Shown: positions 17,532 through 26,225 of the stretch, piece by piece | Position numbering within the stretch: the first letter of the stretch is position 1 | Layout: every line of letters begins with the position of its first letter | Assembly (NCBI GenBank): GCA_965231925.1 | Contig: OZ246894.1 | Coordinates: forward strand, 2,046,001 to 2,110,000 | DNA: 64,000 nucleotides | Source of the DNA: Poriferisodalis sp965231925 | Lineage (GTDB): Bacteria; Actinomycetota; Acidimicrobiia; Acidimicrobiales; Poriferisodalaceae | Direction of reading: 5' to 3' | Made by a program: the position numbers and the translations under genes | Notes under the pieces: model-generated | Database searches by the model: none | What the model was told of the DNA's origin: nothing | Seen by the model: only the letters and a program-made list of their open reading frames with translations

Positions 17532-18602
17532 TCAGACTGCAGGGATGTAGTCGGCGTCGATGCCGAATGCGTGGGGTCCGACGACGGCCAGCGCCTCGGG
17601 AGTACGCAGCAGATCGGGAGCTGGCAGCACCAGCACGTCAGCGCGCACGCCGAAACGCAGGAGTTCGGTTGTGATCGGTTCGCCGGTGTCGGAGGTGACG
17701 AGCGTGATGAGATCGGGCACCATCACCTGGGGTTCGTCGTCCTCATAGATGGCGAGGTTCTCATTCTGGAAGTCGATGCGGATGGTGCGCCCGGCGTCGT
17801 CGCCGATGCCCGCCACGGTCATCTGGCCGCGTGCAAACCCCGCCGCGTTGCGCCGGTGCACATCGGTCACCTTGCCGCGGAGGTATCGCATGCCCCCAGC
17901 GACGCCCAGGATCGCCTCGCTGGGGTCGTCCTTGACCTCACGGGCGTGATGCACCGCATGGCCGATGTCGCTGGCTAGCCGCAACGTGTTCGGGATGATC
18001 GAGCGGCGGCAGTACGCGCCGTCCATCACGGCGGACGCCAGTCCGGTGTGGGCTCCCATCTCGACGGTCGCTGCGCGGGCTATGCGCTCGAGCCACTTGG
18101 CGTCGGGCACCTCGGCGATGACGACCTGGCTGCCACGCTCGTCGGCGATGGCGGCGGGGTACGGACTGCCGCCGTAGATCAGGTAGGTGATCATCTGCAG
18201 CTCGGGAAATGCTCGCCCCATGCCGTCGCCGTTCACGATGGGAATGTCCATGGCGGCGGCCACGACCATCGGCACCATCGAGTTGCTGCCGCCCATCTCG
18301 AACGGTGCGATGGCATCGAACTTGCGGCCCAGGTGGCTCTCCAGCGCCCGGGCGGCCACCGTCTCCTCGTCTCCGCCGGCCAGCTTCTCGTGGCTCACCA
18401 TCGGCGAGCCCATGCCGCCGACCGCCACGAGCAGATCGTCATCGGCAATCTCGTCGGGCTCGATTACCCGCACCTGGCCACCGGTACGCATCACCTGCAG
18501 CACCCGCAGTCGACCGAGGTAGGGATTCCCGCCGCCACCTGTGCCCAGCACCGCCGCTCCCAGCGCAATGGGTGCGAGATCAGGCTCGGTGATCTCCCAC
18601 AC
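17532..18602 (-). CDS. DUF917 protein (S-methyl-thiohydantoin desulfurase-like)
   Basis: A 356-aa protein with the DUF917 N-terminal glycine motif AAVLGTGGGGNPYLGRL, the middle FEMGGSNSM and a C-terminal beta domain. DUF917 proteins usually neighbour hydantoinase/oxoprolinase-A genes, as here, although the two genes are on opposite strands facing each other. GTG 18602 has AGGAGG 7 bases upstream and is chosen over GTG 18620. It follows the kinase gene at a 53-base distance and may be the last gene of that operon. Its biochemical activity here is unknown. Confidence 0.85.
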   Translation of the reverse strand: MWEITEPDLAPIALGAAVLGTGGGGNPYLGRLRVLQVMRTGGQVRVIEPDEIADDDLLVAVGGMGSPMVSHEKLAGGDEETVAARALESHLGRKFDAIAPFEMGGSNSMVPMVVAAAMDIPIVNGDGMGRAFPELQMITYLIYGGSPYPAAIADERGSQVVIAEVPDAKWLERIARAATVEMGAHTGLASAVMDGAYCRRSIIPNTLRLASDIGHAVHHAREVKDDPSEAILGVAGGMRYLRGKVTDVHRRNAAGFARGQMTVAGIGDDAGRTIRIDFQNENLAIYEDDEPQVMVPDLITLVTSDTGEPITTELLRFGVRADVLVLPAPDLLRTPEALAVVGPHAFGIDADYIPAV

Positions 18603-18655
18603 GGCACCCCTCCTGCTCACCGCGACGCAGCAACCGCCGACGCTACCCCGCTCCG

Positions 18656-19756
18656 TCAGATCGGTCCGTGGCCGGCGGGAATCTCAGGAACGACGGCCGC
18701 TGTCGATGACTGCGGTATGTCCTCCGATGAGGTCGGGGTCGGCGAGTTCTTGAGCAGGCGCTCGCAGCCAGCAATGACACCATTGCGGAACATCTCGAGT
18801 TGGCCGTCGGGCCACGGAACCTCGGGCCTCTGGGCTCTCCAGCCGAGGATCGCCATGCCGCGGATGAGTTCGAACATCGGCACGAGGACCAGGTCGTCAT
18901 CGCTGATCGGGCGGACTGCTCGGTAGCTGTGCAGGAACGCTTGCCGCGCAGCACGAAAGTCCGATGTATCCCGCGAATGGAACATCGCCACAGCGATGTC
19001 GTACTGGTGCCATCCGAAGCCGGCGTCGTCGAAGTCGATCACGCTGAGCTGTCCGTCGTGAGTGAGCAGGTTGGCCAGGTGCAGATCGGCGTGAATCAGG
19101 CTGAATGTCCGGCGCGGCTCGCCATAGAGGCGCAACTGTTCCCGACAGTGGTCGCGGGCGGTGATCAGCAGCTCCCGCTCGCGCTCCTCGAGCACCGGGT
19201 TCTCCCAGAACGGACCCCAGAACGGCGCCTCGCCGACCAAACCGTCCAGGTCCAGGCGGTGACGCCGGAACGTTGGCGGCGGCGTCCAACCGGTCGCCTG
19301 GTTGTGTATCGCCGCCATCAGGCCGCCGAGCTGGCCGAACGGCCCGGTGATCTCGATCGGTCCTGCTGCATCGGCGCTGCGGTCGTGGGCGGTGAGCAGC
19401 TCGCCGACGATCTCGCCTGGTGCCCAGATGTTGAGCCCGGCCTGCCGTGTCTCGTTCCCGGCAACGTCCACGGGCACGAAGTAGCGACCGTCGGGTGCGT
19501 CAACAGGCGTCGGCACCGAGATGCCGCTGCTGCGAAGCGCCTCCAGCCACACGCGTTCGGAGTTGAGCTCGTCGAGAGTGTGGTAGCCGGGCCGATGCAG
19601 TCGCAGCACGTAGGCCCTTTCGGAGCGATCGTCGTCGGCCCGATACGTGACGTTCTCGCTGATGCCGATCAGTTGCAGGCGCGCAGTCGCGATGCCGAAC
19701 GCGCGCAGTGCCTCGCGGGCGGCTGGTTCGTAACGGGCAGCAAACCCGTCAGCCAT
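18656..19756 (-). CDS. APH/choline-kinase-fold small-molecule kinase (hydroxylysine-kinase-like)
   Basis: A 366-aa aminoglycoside-phosphotransferase-fold kinase. The catalytic loop IHADLHLANLL (H222, D224) and the Mg-binding IDFDDAG (D241) are intact, so it should be active. Its start codon overlaps the stop of the class-III aminotransferase gene by 8 bases (ATGGCTGA). Kinase plus class-III PLP enzyme is the pairing known from 5-hydroxylysine kinase and phosphohydroxylysine phospho-lyase. The likely role is phosphorylation of a hydroxylated amine or amino acid made by the upstream 2-oxoglutarate hydroxylase (inference). SrkA or homoserine-kinase-like function is the alternative. The last 35 residues are Pro/Ser/Thr-rich. 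Confidence 0.85.
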   Translation of the reverse strand: MADGFAARYEPAAREALRAFGIATARLQLIGISENVTYRADDDRSERAYVLRLHRPGYHTLDELNSERVWLEALRSSGISVPTPVDAPDGRYFVPVDVAGNETRQAGLNIWAPGEIVGELLTAHDRSADAAGPIEITGPFGQLGGLMAAIHNQATGWTPPPTFRRHRLDLDGLVGEAPFWGPFWENPVLEERERELLITARDHCREQLRLYGEPRRTFSLIHADLHLANLLTHDGQLSVIDFDDAGFGWHQYDIAVAMFHSRDTSDFRAARQAFLHSYRAVRPISDDDLVLVPMFELIRGMAILGWRAQRPEVPWPDGQLEMFRNGVIAGCERLLKNSPTPTSSEDIPQSSTAAVVPEIPAGHGPI

Positions 19757-21029
19757 CGATTTCGGTCAGCACTGCGTCGAACGCAGCCAGGAACTCGGTG
19801 GCGTGTGACTGTTGCAGGACGAGCGGCGGACGCAGCTTCAGCACGTTGGCGAATTCACCGGCGTTCGAAGCAAGCACGCCTTGGTCTTTCAACCGGTCGG
19901 AGAACTCCAGCGCCCGTGGTCGGTCAGGTACCAGCTCGCCCTCCGGCTCCACCATCTCCACTCCGATGTACAGGCCGTGGCCCCGGACATCGCCGATCCA
20001 TGGGCATCGTTCGGCGCGTTCGATCAGTGCCGCTCGCAACCCGAATCCGAGCTCCGCGACGCTCGCGGCCAGCCCACGCTCCTCGATCTCGTCGATGACG
20101 GCGTGCCCGACCGCAGCTTGCAGCGGGCTCGCGCCGTAGGTGTTGAAGTAGCGGGTCTCGCCTCGGAAGCGCTCGACCAGATCCCGGTTGGCGACTGTGG
20201 CCGCGAGGGGCAGGCCGTTCCCCATGGGTTTGCCCATCACGGCAATGTCGGGCTCGAAACCGGTCAATTCGTAGCCCCACCAGCGCCCGGTCCTGCAGTA
20301 GCCGGCCTGCACCTCGTCGGCGATCACCAAACCGCCGGCGGCTCGCACGAGATCAGCAGCCTTCGCCATGAAGTCGCCCGGTATGTCCGGCAGGCCTTCA
20401 TTGGCCTGTATCGAGCACAAGATGACGGCGGCGACGCCGGCACCAGACGACTCCAGCCGTTCGATGGCTGTCGCCAGCTCGTCGAGGTAGGCGTCGGCGA
20501 GTGCGTGGCTATCCAGCCCTGCCCGGATCGGACGCAATTGCTGGGGATACGGGAAGGTCGTCACGTCGGGGTGCTCGTCGGGCCTCATCGCCGCCCGACG
20601 CAACGCGATCACCGCTTCGGTATTGCCGTGGTAGGTGGCATTGGTGGCGATGACACCGCGGCGTCCGGTTGCGATGCGAGCCATAGCCATCGCCACCTCG
20701 ACGGCTTCGGTGCCGGTGCAGGTGATGACCGCGCTCTCGATCCCGTCGTGATGCAACGCCACCAATCGCTCGGCGAAGCTGACGATGCCCTCGTGCAGGT
20801 ACCGGCTGTGCACATTCAGCGTGGCCTGCTGGGCAGCCATCGCCTCTGCCACGCGGGCATTGCCGTGACCCACGCAGGGCACGTTGTTGTACATGTCGAT
20901 GTAGCGGCGACCGTCCGCGTCGAAGAGCTCGACACCGTCGCCTCGCACGATGTGCAGCGGCTCGGTGTAGAAGAGCTGCGCGCCGGCGCCCAGCGCCCGC
21001 TCACGCCGTGCTTGAAGCGACTGGCTCAC
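19749..21029 (-). CDS. Class-III aminotransferase-fold PLP enzyme, probable phospho-lyase (AGXT2L-like)
   Basis: A 426-aa fold-type-I PLP enzyme. The cofactor-binding CTGTEAVEVA, the Asp in VIADEVQAGYCRTG (D238) and the Schiff-base Lys in AVMGKPMGNG (K267) are all present. The AGXT2L group (ethanolamine-phosphate and phosphohydroxylysine phospho-lyases) has this architecture and is encoded beside APH-type kinases. Here the gene lies between a Phytanoyl-CoA-type hydroxylase (GTGA overlap) and such a kinase (8-base overlap). Elimination of phosphate and ammonia from a phosphorylated amino-alcohol is therefore more likely than transamination, but sequence alone does not prove it. Confidence 0.87.
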   Translation of the reverse strand: MSQSLQARRERALGAGAQLFYTEPLHIVRGDGVELFDADGRRYIDMYNNVPCVGHGNARVAEAMAAQQATLNVHSRYLHEGIVSFAERLVALHHDGIESAVITCTGTEAVEVAMAMARIATGRRGVIATNATYHGNTEAVIALRRAAMRPDEHPDVTTFPYPQQLRPIRAGLDSHALADAYLDELATAIERLESSGAGVAAVILCSIQANEGLPDIPGDFMAKAADLVRAAGGLVIADEVQAGYCRTGRWWGYELTGFEPDIAVMGKPMGNGLPLAATVANRDLVERFRGETRYFNTYGASPLQAAVGHAVIDEIEERGLAASVAELGFGLRAALIERAERCPWIGDVRGHGLYIGVEMVEPEGELVPDRPRALEFSDRLKDQGVLASNAGEFANVLKLRPPLVLQQSHATEFLAAFDAVLTEIDG

Positions 21030-21901
21030 TCCACAGAATTCAGCAGTGCGGAGCTGGAATGCTTCGAGCTCGGCTTGCGGCCCAGCGCTATTTCCGGTGT
21101 GAGCAGGTCGACCGGCCCGGGCATGCCGTGGGGGTCGGAGTAGTAGCCCAGCGCATAGTTGCCCATCGAGTACCCCATCAGGTCGGCCAACTCGGGGTCG
21201 AGCTCCTTGGCGACCTCAGGCGGGCAGGACAGGAACTGGTTTTCCTCGGTGCGCAGCCAGCCGAGCGTGTAGGTGATGTTGATGCCGGTACGGTCGGCGT
21301 CGCTGCGGTTCTCACCGCCGCCGTGAATCACCGAGCCCGAATACAACAGCACGGAGCCGGCGCCCATCGCGGCCTGGGTCTTCTCGTCGTCAGTGGCTCG
21401 GCGCTCCTCATCCCACCCGGGACTTCCCGGCACGATCCGAGTGCCGCCGTTGGTGGGCGTGAAGTCGGAAACGGCCCACATGGTGTTGAACTGAGGCTCG
21501 ATCTCGCCGGGGATGTAGCCGCCCCATGCCAGACGGTCTCGGTGCAGCGGCTGGGTGCCCTGGCCCGGCTTGATGTTGATGACTTGGGTCAGGTGCAGCT
21601 GGATCTTGTTGGTGTAAGGACTGAGGAACCGGTTGGCCAAGCTGATGACCTTGTCGTGCATGACCAGCTCACGGCACGCTGGCGAGCGGGCCACCAGCGC
21701 CCCGGTACGTGTGGTGTTGTGGCCCGAGAAGTTGTCGAGTCCGCCTGGTGTCTTGTCGATCCATGGCCGCAGCTCGGCCTCGAGCCGCTCCACCATGTCC
21801 AGATCGATGGCGTCTTCGATGATGGCGCCGCCGTCAATCCGCACTACCTCGGCGATCTCTTCCTCGGGGCTGTCCAGCTTGAAACGCACGAGTTCGGCCA
21901 T
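21026..21901 (-). CDS. Phytanoyl-CoA dioxygenase-family Fe(II)/2-oxoglutarate hydroxylase
   Basis: A 291-aa jelly-roll dioxygenase. The facial triad is complete: H120 and D122 in PLHRDRLAW and H193 in GSVIHGGG, with R204 in DADRTGINITY positioned for 2-oxoglutarate. Members hydroxylate varied small molecules, including ectoine and amino-acid derivatives. It is the first gene of the minus-strand operon 21901 to 17532. With a kinase and phospho-lyase-like enzyme directly downstream it probably installs the hydroxyl group that is then phosphorylated (inference). The substrate is unknown. Confidence 0.9.
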   Translation of the reverse strand: MAELVRFKLDSPEEEIAEVVRIDGGAIIEDAIDLDMVERLEAELRPWIDKTPGGLDNFSGHNTTRTGALVARSPACRELVMHDKVISLANRFLSPYTNKIQLHLTQVINIKPGQGTQPLHRDRLAWGGYIPGEIEPQFNTMWAVSDFTPTNGGTRIVPGSPGWDEERRATDDEKTQAAMGAGSVLLYSGSVIHGGGENRSDADRTGINITYTLGWLRTEENQFLSCPPEVAKELDPELADLMGYSMGNYALGYYSDPHGMPGPVDLLTPEIALGRKPSSKHSSSALLNSVE

Positions 21902-21966
21902 GTCTCAACAGTACGCGTCGTTGCCGGTGAGCGCCGTCCTTGAGCGGCGCGTCCCAACTGAGGTGC

Positions 21967-22434
21967 CTACGGGCACGCTCGGCGCAGAACGCGCACTGCC
22001 CGACGCGTGCTCGGCATCGAGTTCGTCACACGGATCGGTATGGGCCGCCAAGCAGTCTCGGTTGCTCGGCGTTCCGATGTGCTCCGCCGCTCGGTAGCGC
22101 ACGCTCGGCGGGCGGGCAGTGCTCGTGCCCCGAGAATGTGGGAAACCGCCACGAGGCCGTGATGGAAGAAGCGATCGTTCGCGTCGCTCCATGCGCCGTA
22201 GGCGTCGAGTTCGGCTCGCAGCTGCACGAGCTCGGCATCGACCCTCTCTTCGTATTCGTCTGAGCGCTGTTCGATGCGCCGGAGCTTGGCTTCAGCTTCC
22301 CTGACGAACCGGCGGCAGCTCCGAAGGAGAAGCAACTGTTTTCCGACAGCGACCAGAAGAACGATCGCCGTCCATGCGATGAATATGGGTACAGGAACGC
22401 CCGCGGCGAGCAGCGGGACGGTTTCGGCGGTCAT
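21967..22434 (-). CDS. Small membrane protein with coiled coil, unknown function
   Basis: A 155-aa protein not recognised as a known family. A single N-terminal transmembrane helix (about residues 13-36, PIFIAWTAIVLLVAVGKQLL) is followed by a charged heptad-rich stretch (VREAEAKLRRIEQRSDEYEE...) likely to form a coiled coil, then an Arg-rich tail. ATG 22434 directly precedes the membrane segment and has GGGGG upstream; the frame stays open further upstream, but that part overlaps the divergent gene's promoter and is AT-rich. Confidence that it is expressed is moderate. Confidence 0.55.
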   Translation of the reverse strand: MTAETVPLLAAGVPVPIFIAWTAIVLLVAVGKQLLLLRSCRRFVREAEAKLRRIEQRSDEYEERVDAELVQLRAELDAYGAWSDANDRFFHHGLVAVSHILGARALPARRACATERRSTSERRATETAWRPIPIRVTNSMPSTRRAVRVLRRACP

Positions 22435-22586
22435 CGCGCGACCCCCGATATGCGAGCCGATGCTGAGCCAATTCTCCACAGTGTCATGGGCATATATCAG
22501 CAAGTCGTGGAAATGAAAGCAATTGAATTTACTGAAACCTACTGAAAAGCTCTCTATGTCGGGCGGTCTGGGCGCGAGCGCGGGCC

Positions 22587-22592
22587 TACGCT
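22587..22592 (+). promoter_or_regulatory. -10 box TACGCT, leaderless start at 22600
   Basis: TACGCT ends 7 bases before the GTG at 22600, placing the transcription start on the start codon. No good -35 was seen. Confidence 0.45.
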
Positions 22593-22599
22593 TCGGCGC

Positions 22600-23574
22600 G
22601 TGAGCGAGCCGCGCGACAGCGCCCCTGTCTTCACGCCCGACGACGACGGCTTCCACGCGCATCTGAAGGGTGACGATTGGTGGTTTACCGAGACGGCGTG
22701 GTTCTCATTCCACCACGCAGAGCGGGCGCTCGGCGGCTGGCTCTACACGCTGGTGCGCCACAACATCGGCACGATCTCCGGCGGGGCCTGGGTATGGGAT
22801 AACACGGCCCACCTGCCTTGGGAGGTTCCCTACAGCTCCAATCTGACCGCTCTGCGGCTGCCGCCAGAACTCGACCTGCGAGATGCGACCCTGCCCAACG
22901 GGGTCTGCGTCGGGGTCGAGACCCCGACGATGGCGTACCAGCTCGGTTACGACGACCCGGGCCGATTCACCGCCGATCTGCGCTTCGCGGCGGTGCTGCC
23001 GCCGCGACCGCTGACGGCGGGGAGCTCGACGTTCGGCCATTCGGCGCATTTCGATCAGATCGGCAGAGTCACCGGCACCATCGAGCTGGCCGGTGAGCCG
23101 ATCGATATCGACTGCTGGTCGATGCGCGACCGCACCTGGGGTCGTCGACCCGAGGACCGTCCCCGCCAAGCCGCCTACGTCACCGGTGCCTGCGATGACG
23201 GGTCGGGCTTCCTGGCAGTCACGAACGCCCGCGACGGGCTGGACCGGGTCTCGTACGGGTTCACCCAGCACGGCGACATCCAGATCAGCCTCGTGGACGG
23301 CGAGCGCACGGTGCGTCGCAGCCCCGAAGGCTGGATTGCCGAGATCCGCATCGACGCCGTCGACGCAGCTGGCGGCACCTTCGGGGCGACCGGCAGCCCG
23401 CTCAGCCGCATCATCATCAACCGCCACAGCTTCATCGACATCAACAGCCTCATCCGCTGGGAGGTGGACGGCGTGGGGACGTGGTGGGGCGAGGACCAGG
23501 ACATGTGGCCGGTCCGCCGCTTCGCCGCTGCAAGGCGCAGCGGCGACTGGTCGACTCCCAGTTCGAGACCATGA
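22600..23574 (+). CDS. Conserved protein of unknown function, lipocalin-like (AttH/CrtC-type) pattern
   Basis: A 324-aa, Trp-rich, mostly beta protein (WWFTETAWFSFHH, WDNTAHLPWEVPY, DCWSMRDRTWGRRPED). The DRTWG-type motif before a run of beta strands is reminiscent of the AttH/carotenoid-hydratase lipocalin group, but this is only a resemblance. No signal peptide. It is the first of three coupled genes (ATGA and GTGA overlaps) ending in a kinase-fold protein. GTG 22600 fits a leaderless transcript. Confidence 0.7.
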   Translation: MSEPRDSAPVFTPDDDGFHAHLKGDDWWFTETAWFSFHHAERALGGWLYTLVRHNIGTISGGAWVWDNTAHLPWEVPYSSNLTALRLPPELDLRDATLPNGVCVGVETPTMAYQLGYDDPGRFTADLRFAAVLPPRPLTAGSSTFGHSAHFDQIGRVTGTIELAGEPIDIDCWSMRDRTWGRRPEDRPRQAAYVTGACDDGSGFLAVTNARDGLDRVSYGFTQHGDIQISLVDGERTVRRSPEGWIAEIRIDAVDAAGGTFGATGSPLSRIIINRHSFIDINSLIRWEVDGVGTWWGEDQDMWPVRRFAAARRSGDWSTPSSRP

Positions 23575-24008
23575 ACCTCGACGATCACGAGATGCTGTCG
23601 CGACTCGCAGACACCGTGCGCGCCCAGATAGCCCCCGCGGTCGACGATGAGTACGCCCGCACACAGGCGTTCATGGTCTCGGTGATCCTGCAGCGCCTGG
23701 CAAAGCAGGCGCAATTCCAAGACGAACATCGTGCGGCCGAGATTGCCGACGTCACAGCGCTGGCCGATCGGCTCGATGCAGTGTTCACCACGGCCGGCAC
23801 CTCACACGGCGCCACCGCAGATGTCCCCGCCGATGTCGGTGACGCCGTCGCTCGCATGCGGGCTCAAGGGTCGATTGCGGCTGCGACGGAGGTCATCGAC
23901 GCCCTCTACGGGTGGGGCCCTTCCCATCCCGTGGCCGCAGCGGCGCTGGCCGCCATTCGGCATGCGCTGCGCCGAGACATCGACCGTCGCATGGACATCG
24001 CTCGGTGA
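23571..24008 (+). CDS. Small helical protein of unknown function
   Basis: A 145-aa all-helical acidic protein (MNLDDHEMLSRLADTVRAQI, then two further helical stretches). ATG 23571 overlaps the upstream stop (ATGA), and its own TGA overlaps the next GTG. Family not recognised. The tight coupling suggests it is a partner subunit or accessory of the neighbouring kinase-fold protein. Confidence 0.7.
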   Translation: MNLDDHEMLSRLADTVRAQIAPAVDDEYARTQAFMVSVILQRLAKQAQFQDEHRAAEIADVTALADRLDAVFTTAGTSHGATADVPADVGDAVARMRAQGSIAAATEVIDALYGWGPSHPVAAAALAAIRHALRRDIDRRMDIAR

Positions 24009-25066
24009 CCAAGGTGGGGGAGCGCCACACAGTGTCCGACGACGCAGATCTGACCGGCGTTCTCGGCGAGTATCTGCGCGATCGTCTCGGCGCCAGCGGC
24101 CCCGTCGACATCGTCACGCCTGAGCGCATTGCGGTGGGCTGGTCGCACGAGACGTGGTTGTTCGACGCCGTCTGGTCCGACGGTGCCGATGAGCACCGTC
24201 AGGGTTTCTGCCTGCGACGCGACCCGGGCAACGCCCTGCTGCGGCACGAATCCGACCTCGAAGAGCAATTCCGGGTATTGCGCTGCCTCGAGAGCACCGA
24301 CGTGCCCGCACCGCGGGCGTTCTGGTACGAGCCCGACCCAGCAATTCTCGGTGCTGCCGCGATCGTGATGGAACGAGTCGTGGGCGAGTGTCCGAGCCCG
24401 TGGCGCCGGGCGGGGCGGGAGTACTACGCCGCTGCCTCCGAACGCGGTGTGCTGCCGGCCAGCTTCACCGATGCGCTGGCTGCGGTGCACAACGTTGACT
24501 GGCAAGCGACAGGGCTCGGCTTCCTGGGCGTGCCCGGGGACGGCAGCGACTTCGCGCTGCGCGAGATCGCCAAATGGCAGGCGCTCATCGACGACTCCGG
24601 GCATCGGGGCCATCCGATCCTCGCCGACCTGATCGGCTGGCTGAAGCACAACGCACCGCCGACGGAACAGCTCACCCTCGTGCACGGTGCGTTTCGGACC
24701 GGCAACGTCCTGATCCATGACGACCGGGTGTCTGCGGTTCTCGACTGGGAGCTGCAGGTCATCGGCGACCCCATGTACGACGTGGCCTATGTGCTCACCG
24801 AGCTGAACCGGGAGGGCACCGACCTGCTGTCGAATGTCGTGCCGCGGGAGCTGTTCATTGATCGCTACCAGCAGGCCACCGGTATCGAGATCGACGAGGA
24901 GCGCTGCGCCTACTTCCAGTTGCTCTACGCCATGCGCTCAGCGGCGTTCTGGATGAGCGCTGCCGGCCTGTATGCCGATGGCTCGAACAACGACCTGCGG
25001 CTGGCACGCACGCACTGGTCGGTCACTGTGGCGCTCGAACGCGCTGCGACCGAGTTGGGCTACTGA
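24005..25066 (+). CDS. APH-family phosphotransferase-fold protein with catalytic Asp replaced by Ala
   Basis: A 353-aa protein of the phosphotransferase group related to the N-terminal domain of ACAD10. Overall fold motifs are clear: VMERVVGECP hinge, and VLDWELQVIGDPMYDVAY containing the metal-binding Asp. However, the catalytic loop reads LVHGAFRTGNV (H227, A229), where the family has HGD(Y/F)R.GN: the catalytic base is Ala (codon GCG). It may be a pseudokinase or binding protein. GTG 24005 overlaps the upstream stop; GTG 24032 behind GGGGGAG is an alternative start. Its stop lies 25 bases from the convergent LLM gene. Confidence 0.85.
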   Translation: MTKVGERHTVSDDADLTGVLGEYLRDRLGASGPVDIVTPERIAVGWSHETWLFDAVWSDGADEHRQGFCLRRDPGNALLRHESDLEEQFRVLRCLESTDVPAPRAFWYEPDPAILGAAAIVMERVVGECPSPWRRAGREYYAAASERGVLPASFTDALAAVHNVDWQATGLGFLGVPGDGSDFALREIAKWQALIDDSGHRGHPILADLIGWLKHNAPPTEQLTLVHGAFRTGNVLIHDDRVSAVLDWELQVIGDPMYDVAYVLTELNREGTDLLSNVVPRELFIDRYQQATGIEIDEERCAYFQLLYAMRSAAFWMSAAGLYADGSNNDLRLARTHWSVTVALERAATELGY

Positions 25067-25095
25067 GGCTGAGCCGATAGGCGAAGCCGTCTCAG
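25063..25095. terminator. Possible bidirectional terminator between convergent genes
   Basis: CTGAG (25063-25067) pairs with CTCAG (25091-25095), with an inner GGCT/AGCC pair around a 14-base loop. Both stop codons of the flanking convergent genes lie in or beside the stem. Confidence 0.4.
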
Positions 25096-26087
25096 ACTGC
25101 GAAGGCGTCGATCATCGCCTCGACGTCGCCCAGGGGATACAGGATCGGGCAGGTAGCGCCGTTGGCCAGGTAGCCGTCGACGGCCTCACGGGCCTCCGCA
25201 GGCGTGCCCGAGGCCGTGAGCATCTGCACGATGTCGTCGGGCACCAGCCGCGATGCCGCCTCGACCTGCTCAGCGGTGGCGGGCCAGGTCAGCACCTTGC
25301 CGACCTCTTCGAGCAGCGAGTCGGGCACACCCGAGGCCTTCATGATGTGCGGCTGCTGGCCGAGGTACTGGGTGACCATGTTGCGAGCCATGTCCAGTGC
25401 CGTCGCACGGTCCTCGTGTACCGAGCAGACCACCAGTTGGGGCCGGTCCAGATCGTTCACGCTGCGCCCGACCGACGCGGCGCCCCGCTCGAGCGCCTCC
25501 ATGGCGCGGCTGTTGTAGTCAGGCGAGACGAGGTAGTTGAGCACGACGCCATCGGCGATCTCACCGCACAGCTCCATCATCTTCATGCCCGTGGCGCCGA
25601 TGTAGATCGGCACGTCCTTGGGCCGGCGCTCCTGGTACACGTAGTCGAGCTCGACGTCGTCGAGGTGGACGTGATCGCCGTGGAAGGTGACGTTCTCGTT
25701 GGCGAGCAGCGCTCGCACCACGGTGGTGATCTCCCGCATCGCGCCCAGCGGGCGTGCCCTGCTGATGCCGACCTTCGCGGCCAGCGGATCCCACCATGCG
25801 CCGAGACCGCAGATGATGCGGCCCGGTGCGAGGTCGTCGAGCGTCGAGAACATCGATGCCAGGCGCGCCGCGTTTCGTGACCAGATGTCGATGACGCCAG
25901 CCCCCACCTTGATGCGAGAGGTGGTGGCAGCGAACGCTGCCATCGGCACGCTGGCCTCGCGCACCAGCCGCGAGTCGGCCTGCCACACGGCCTCGAAGCC
26001 TCGTTCCTCCGCGTACTGGGCGAAGCCCATCGCCTCGGTGATGGTGTGCGCATCCTGCAGGTACAGCGCATTGCGGGTCGATGTCAT
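25092..26087 (-). CDS. LLM-class F420/flavin-dependent oxidoreductase
   Basis: A 331-aa luciferase-like enzyme: AQYAEERGFEAVWQADSRLV, IKVGAGVIDIWSRNA, GRIICGLGAWWDPLA, then VPIYIGATGMKMMEL and a C-terminal substrate-gating region. The IWSRNA and GAWWDP patterns resemble F420-dependent members. ATG 26087 gives a barrel beginning within 10 residues; upstream extension to 26138 is low in support. No obvious operon partner; function within the window unknown. Confidence 0.88.
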   Translation of the reverse strand: MTSTRNALYLQDAHTITEAMGFAQYAEERGFEAVWQADSRLVREASVPMAAFAATTSRIKVGAGVIDIWSRNAARLASMFSTLDDLAPGRIICGLGAWWDPLAAKVGISRARPLGAMREITTVVRALLANENVTFHGDHVHLDDVELDYVYQERRPKDVPIYIGATGMKMMELCGEIADGVVLNYLVSPDYNSRAMEALERGAASVGRSVNDLDRPQLVVCSVHEDRATALDMARNMVTQYLGQQPHIMKASGVPDSLLEEVGKVLTWPATAEQVEAASRLVPDDIVQMLTASGTPAEAREAVDGYLANGATCPILYPLGDVEAMIDAFAV

Positions 26088-26225
26088 GTCGCTGCTGCCA
26101 TGTCTGGTCGGCCTCCGGCACCTCTCGCAGGACTGCATCGTGCAGTCAATGGGCGCACCTCGGGGACCATAGCCTCAGGGGCCTGTGAAGAATTTGACGC
26201 CCCCCCCTGCTCGGCATCGGTCCTG

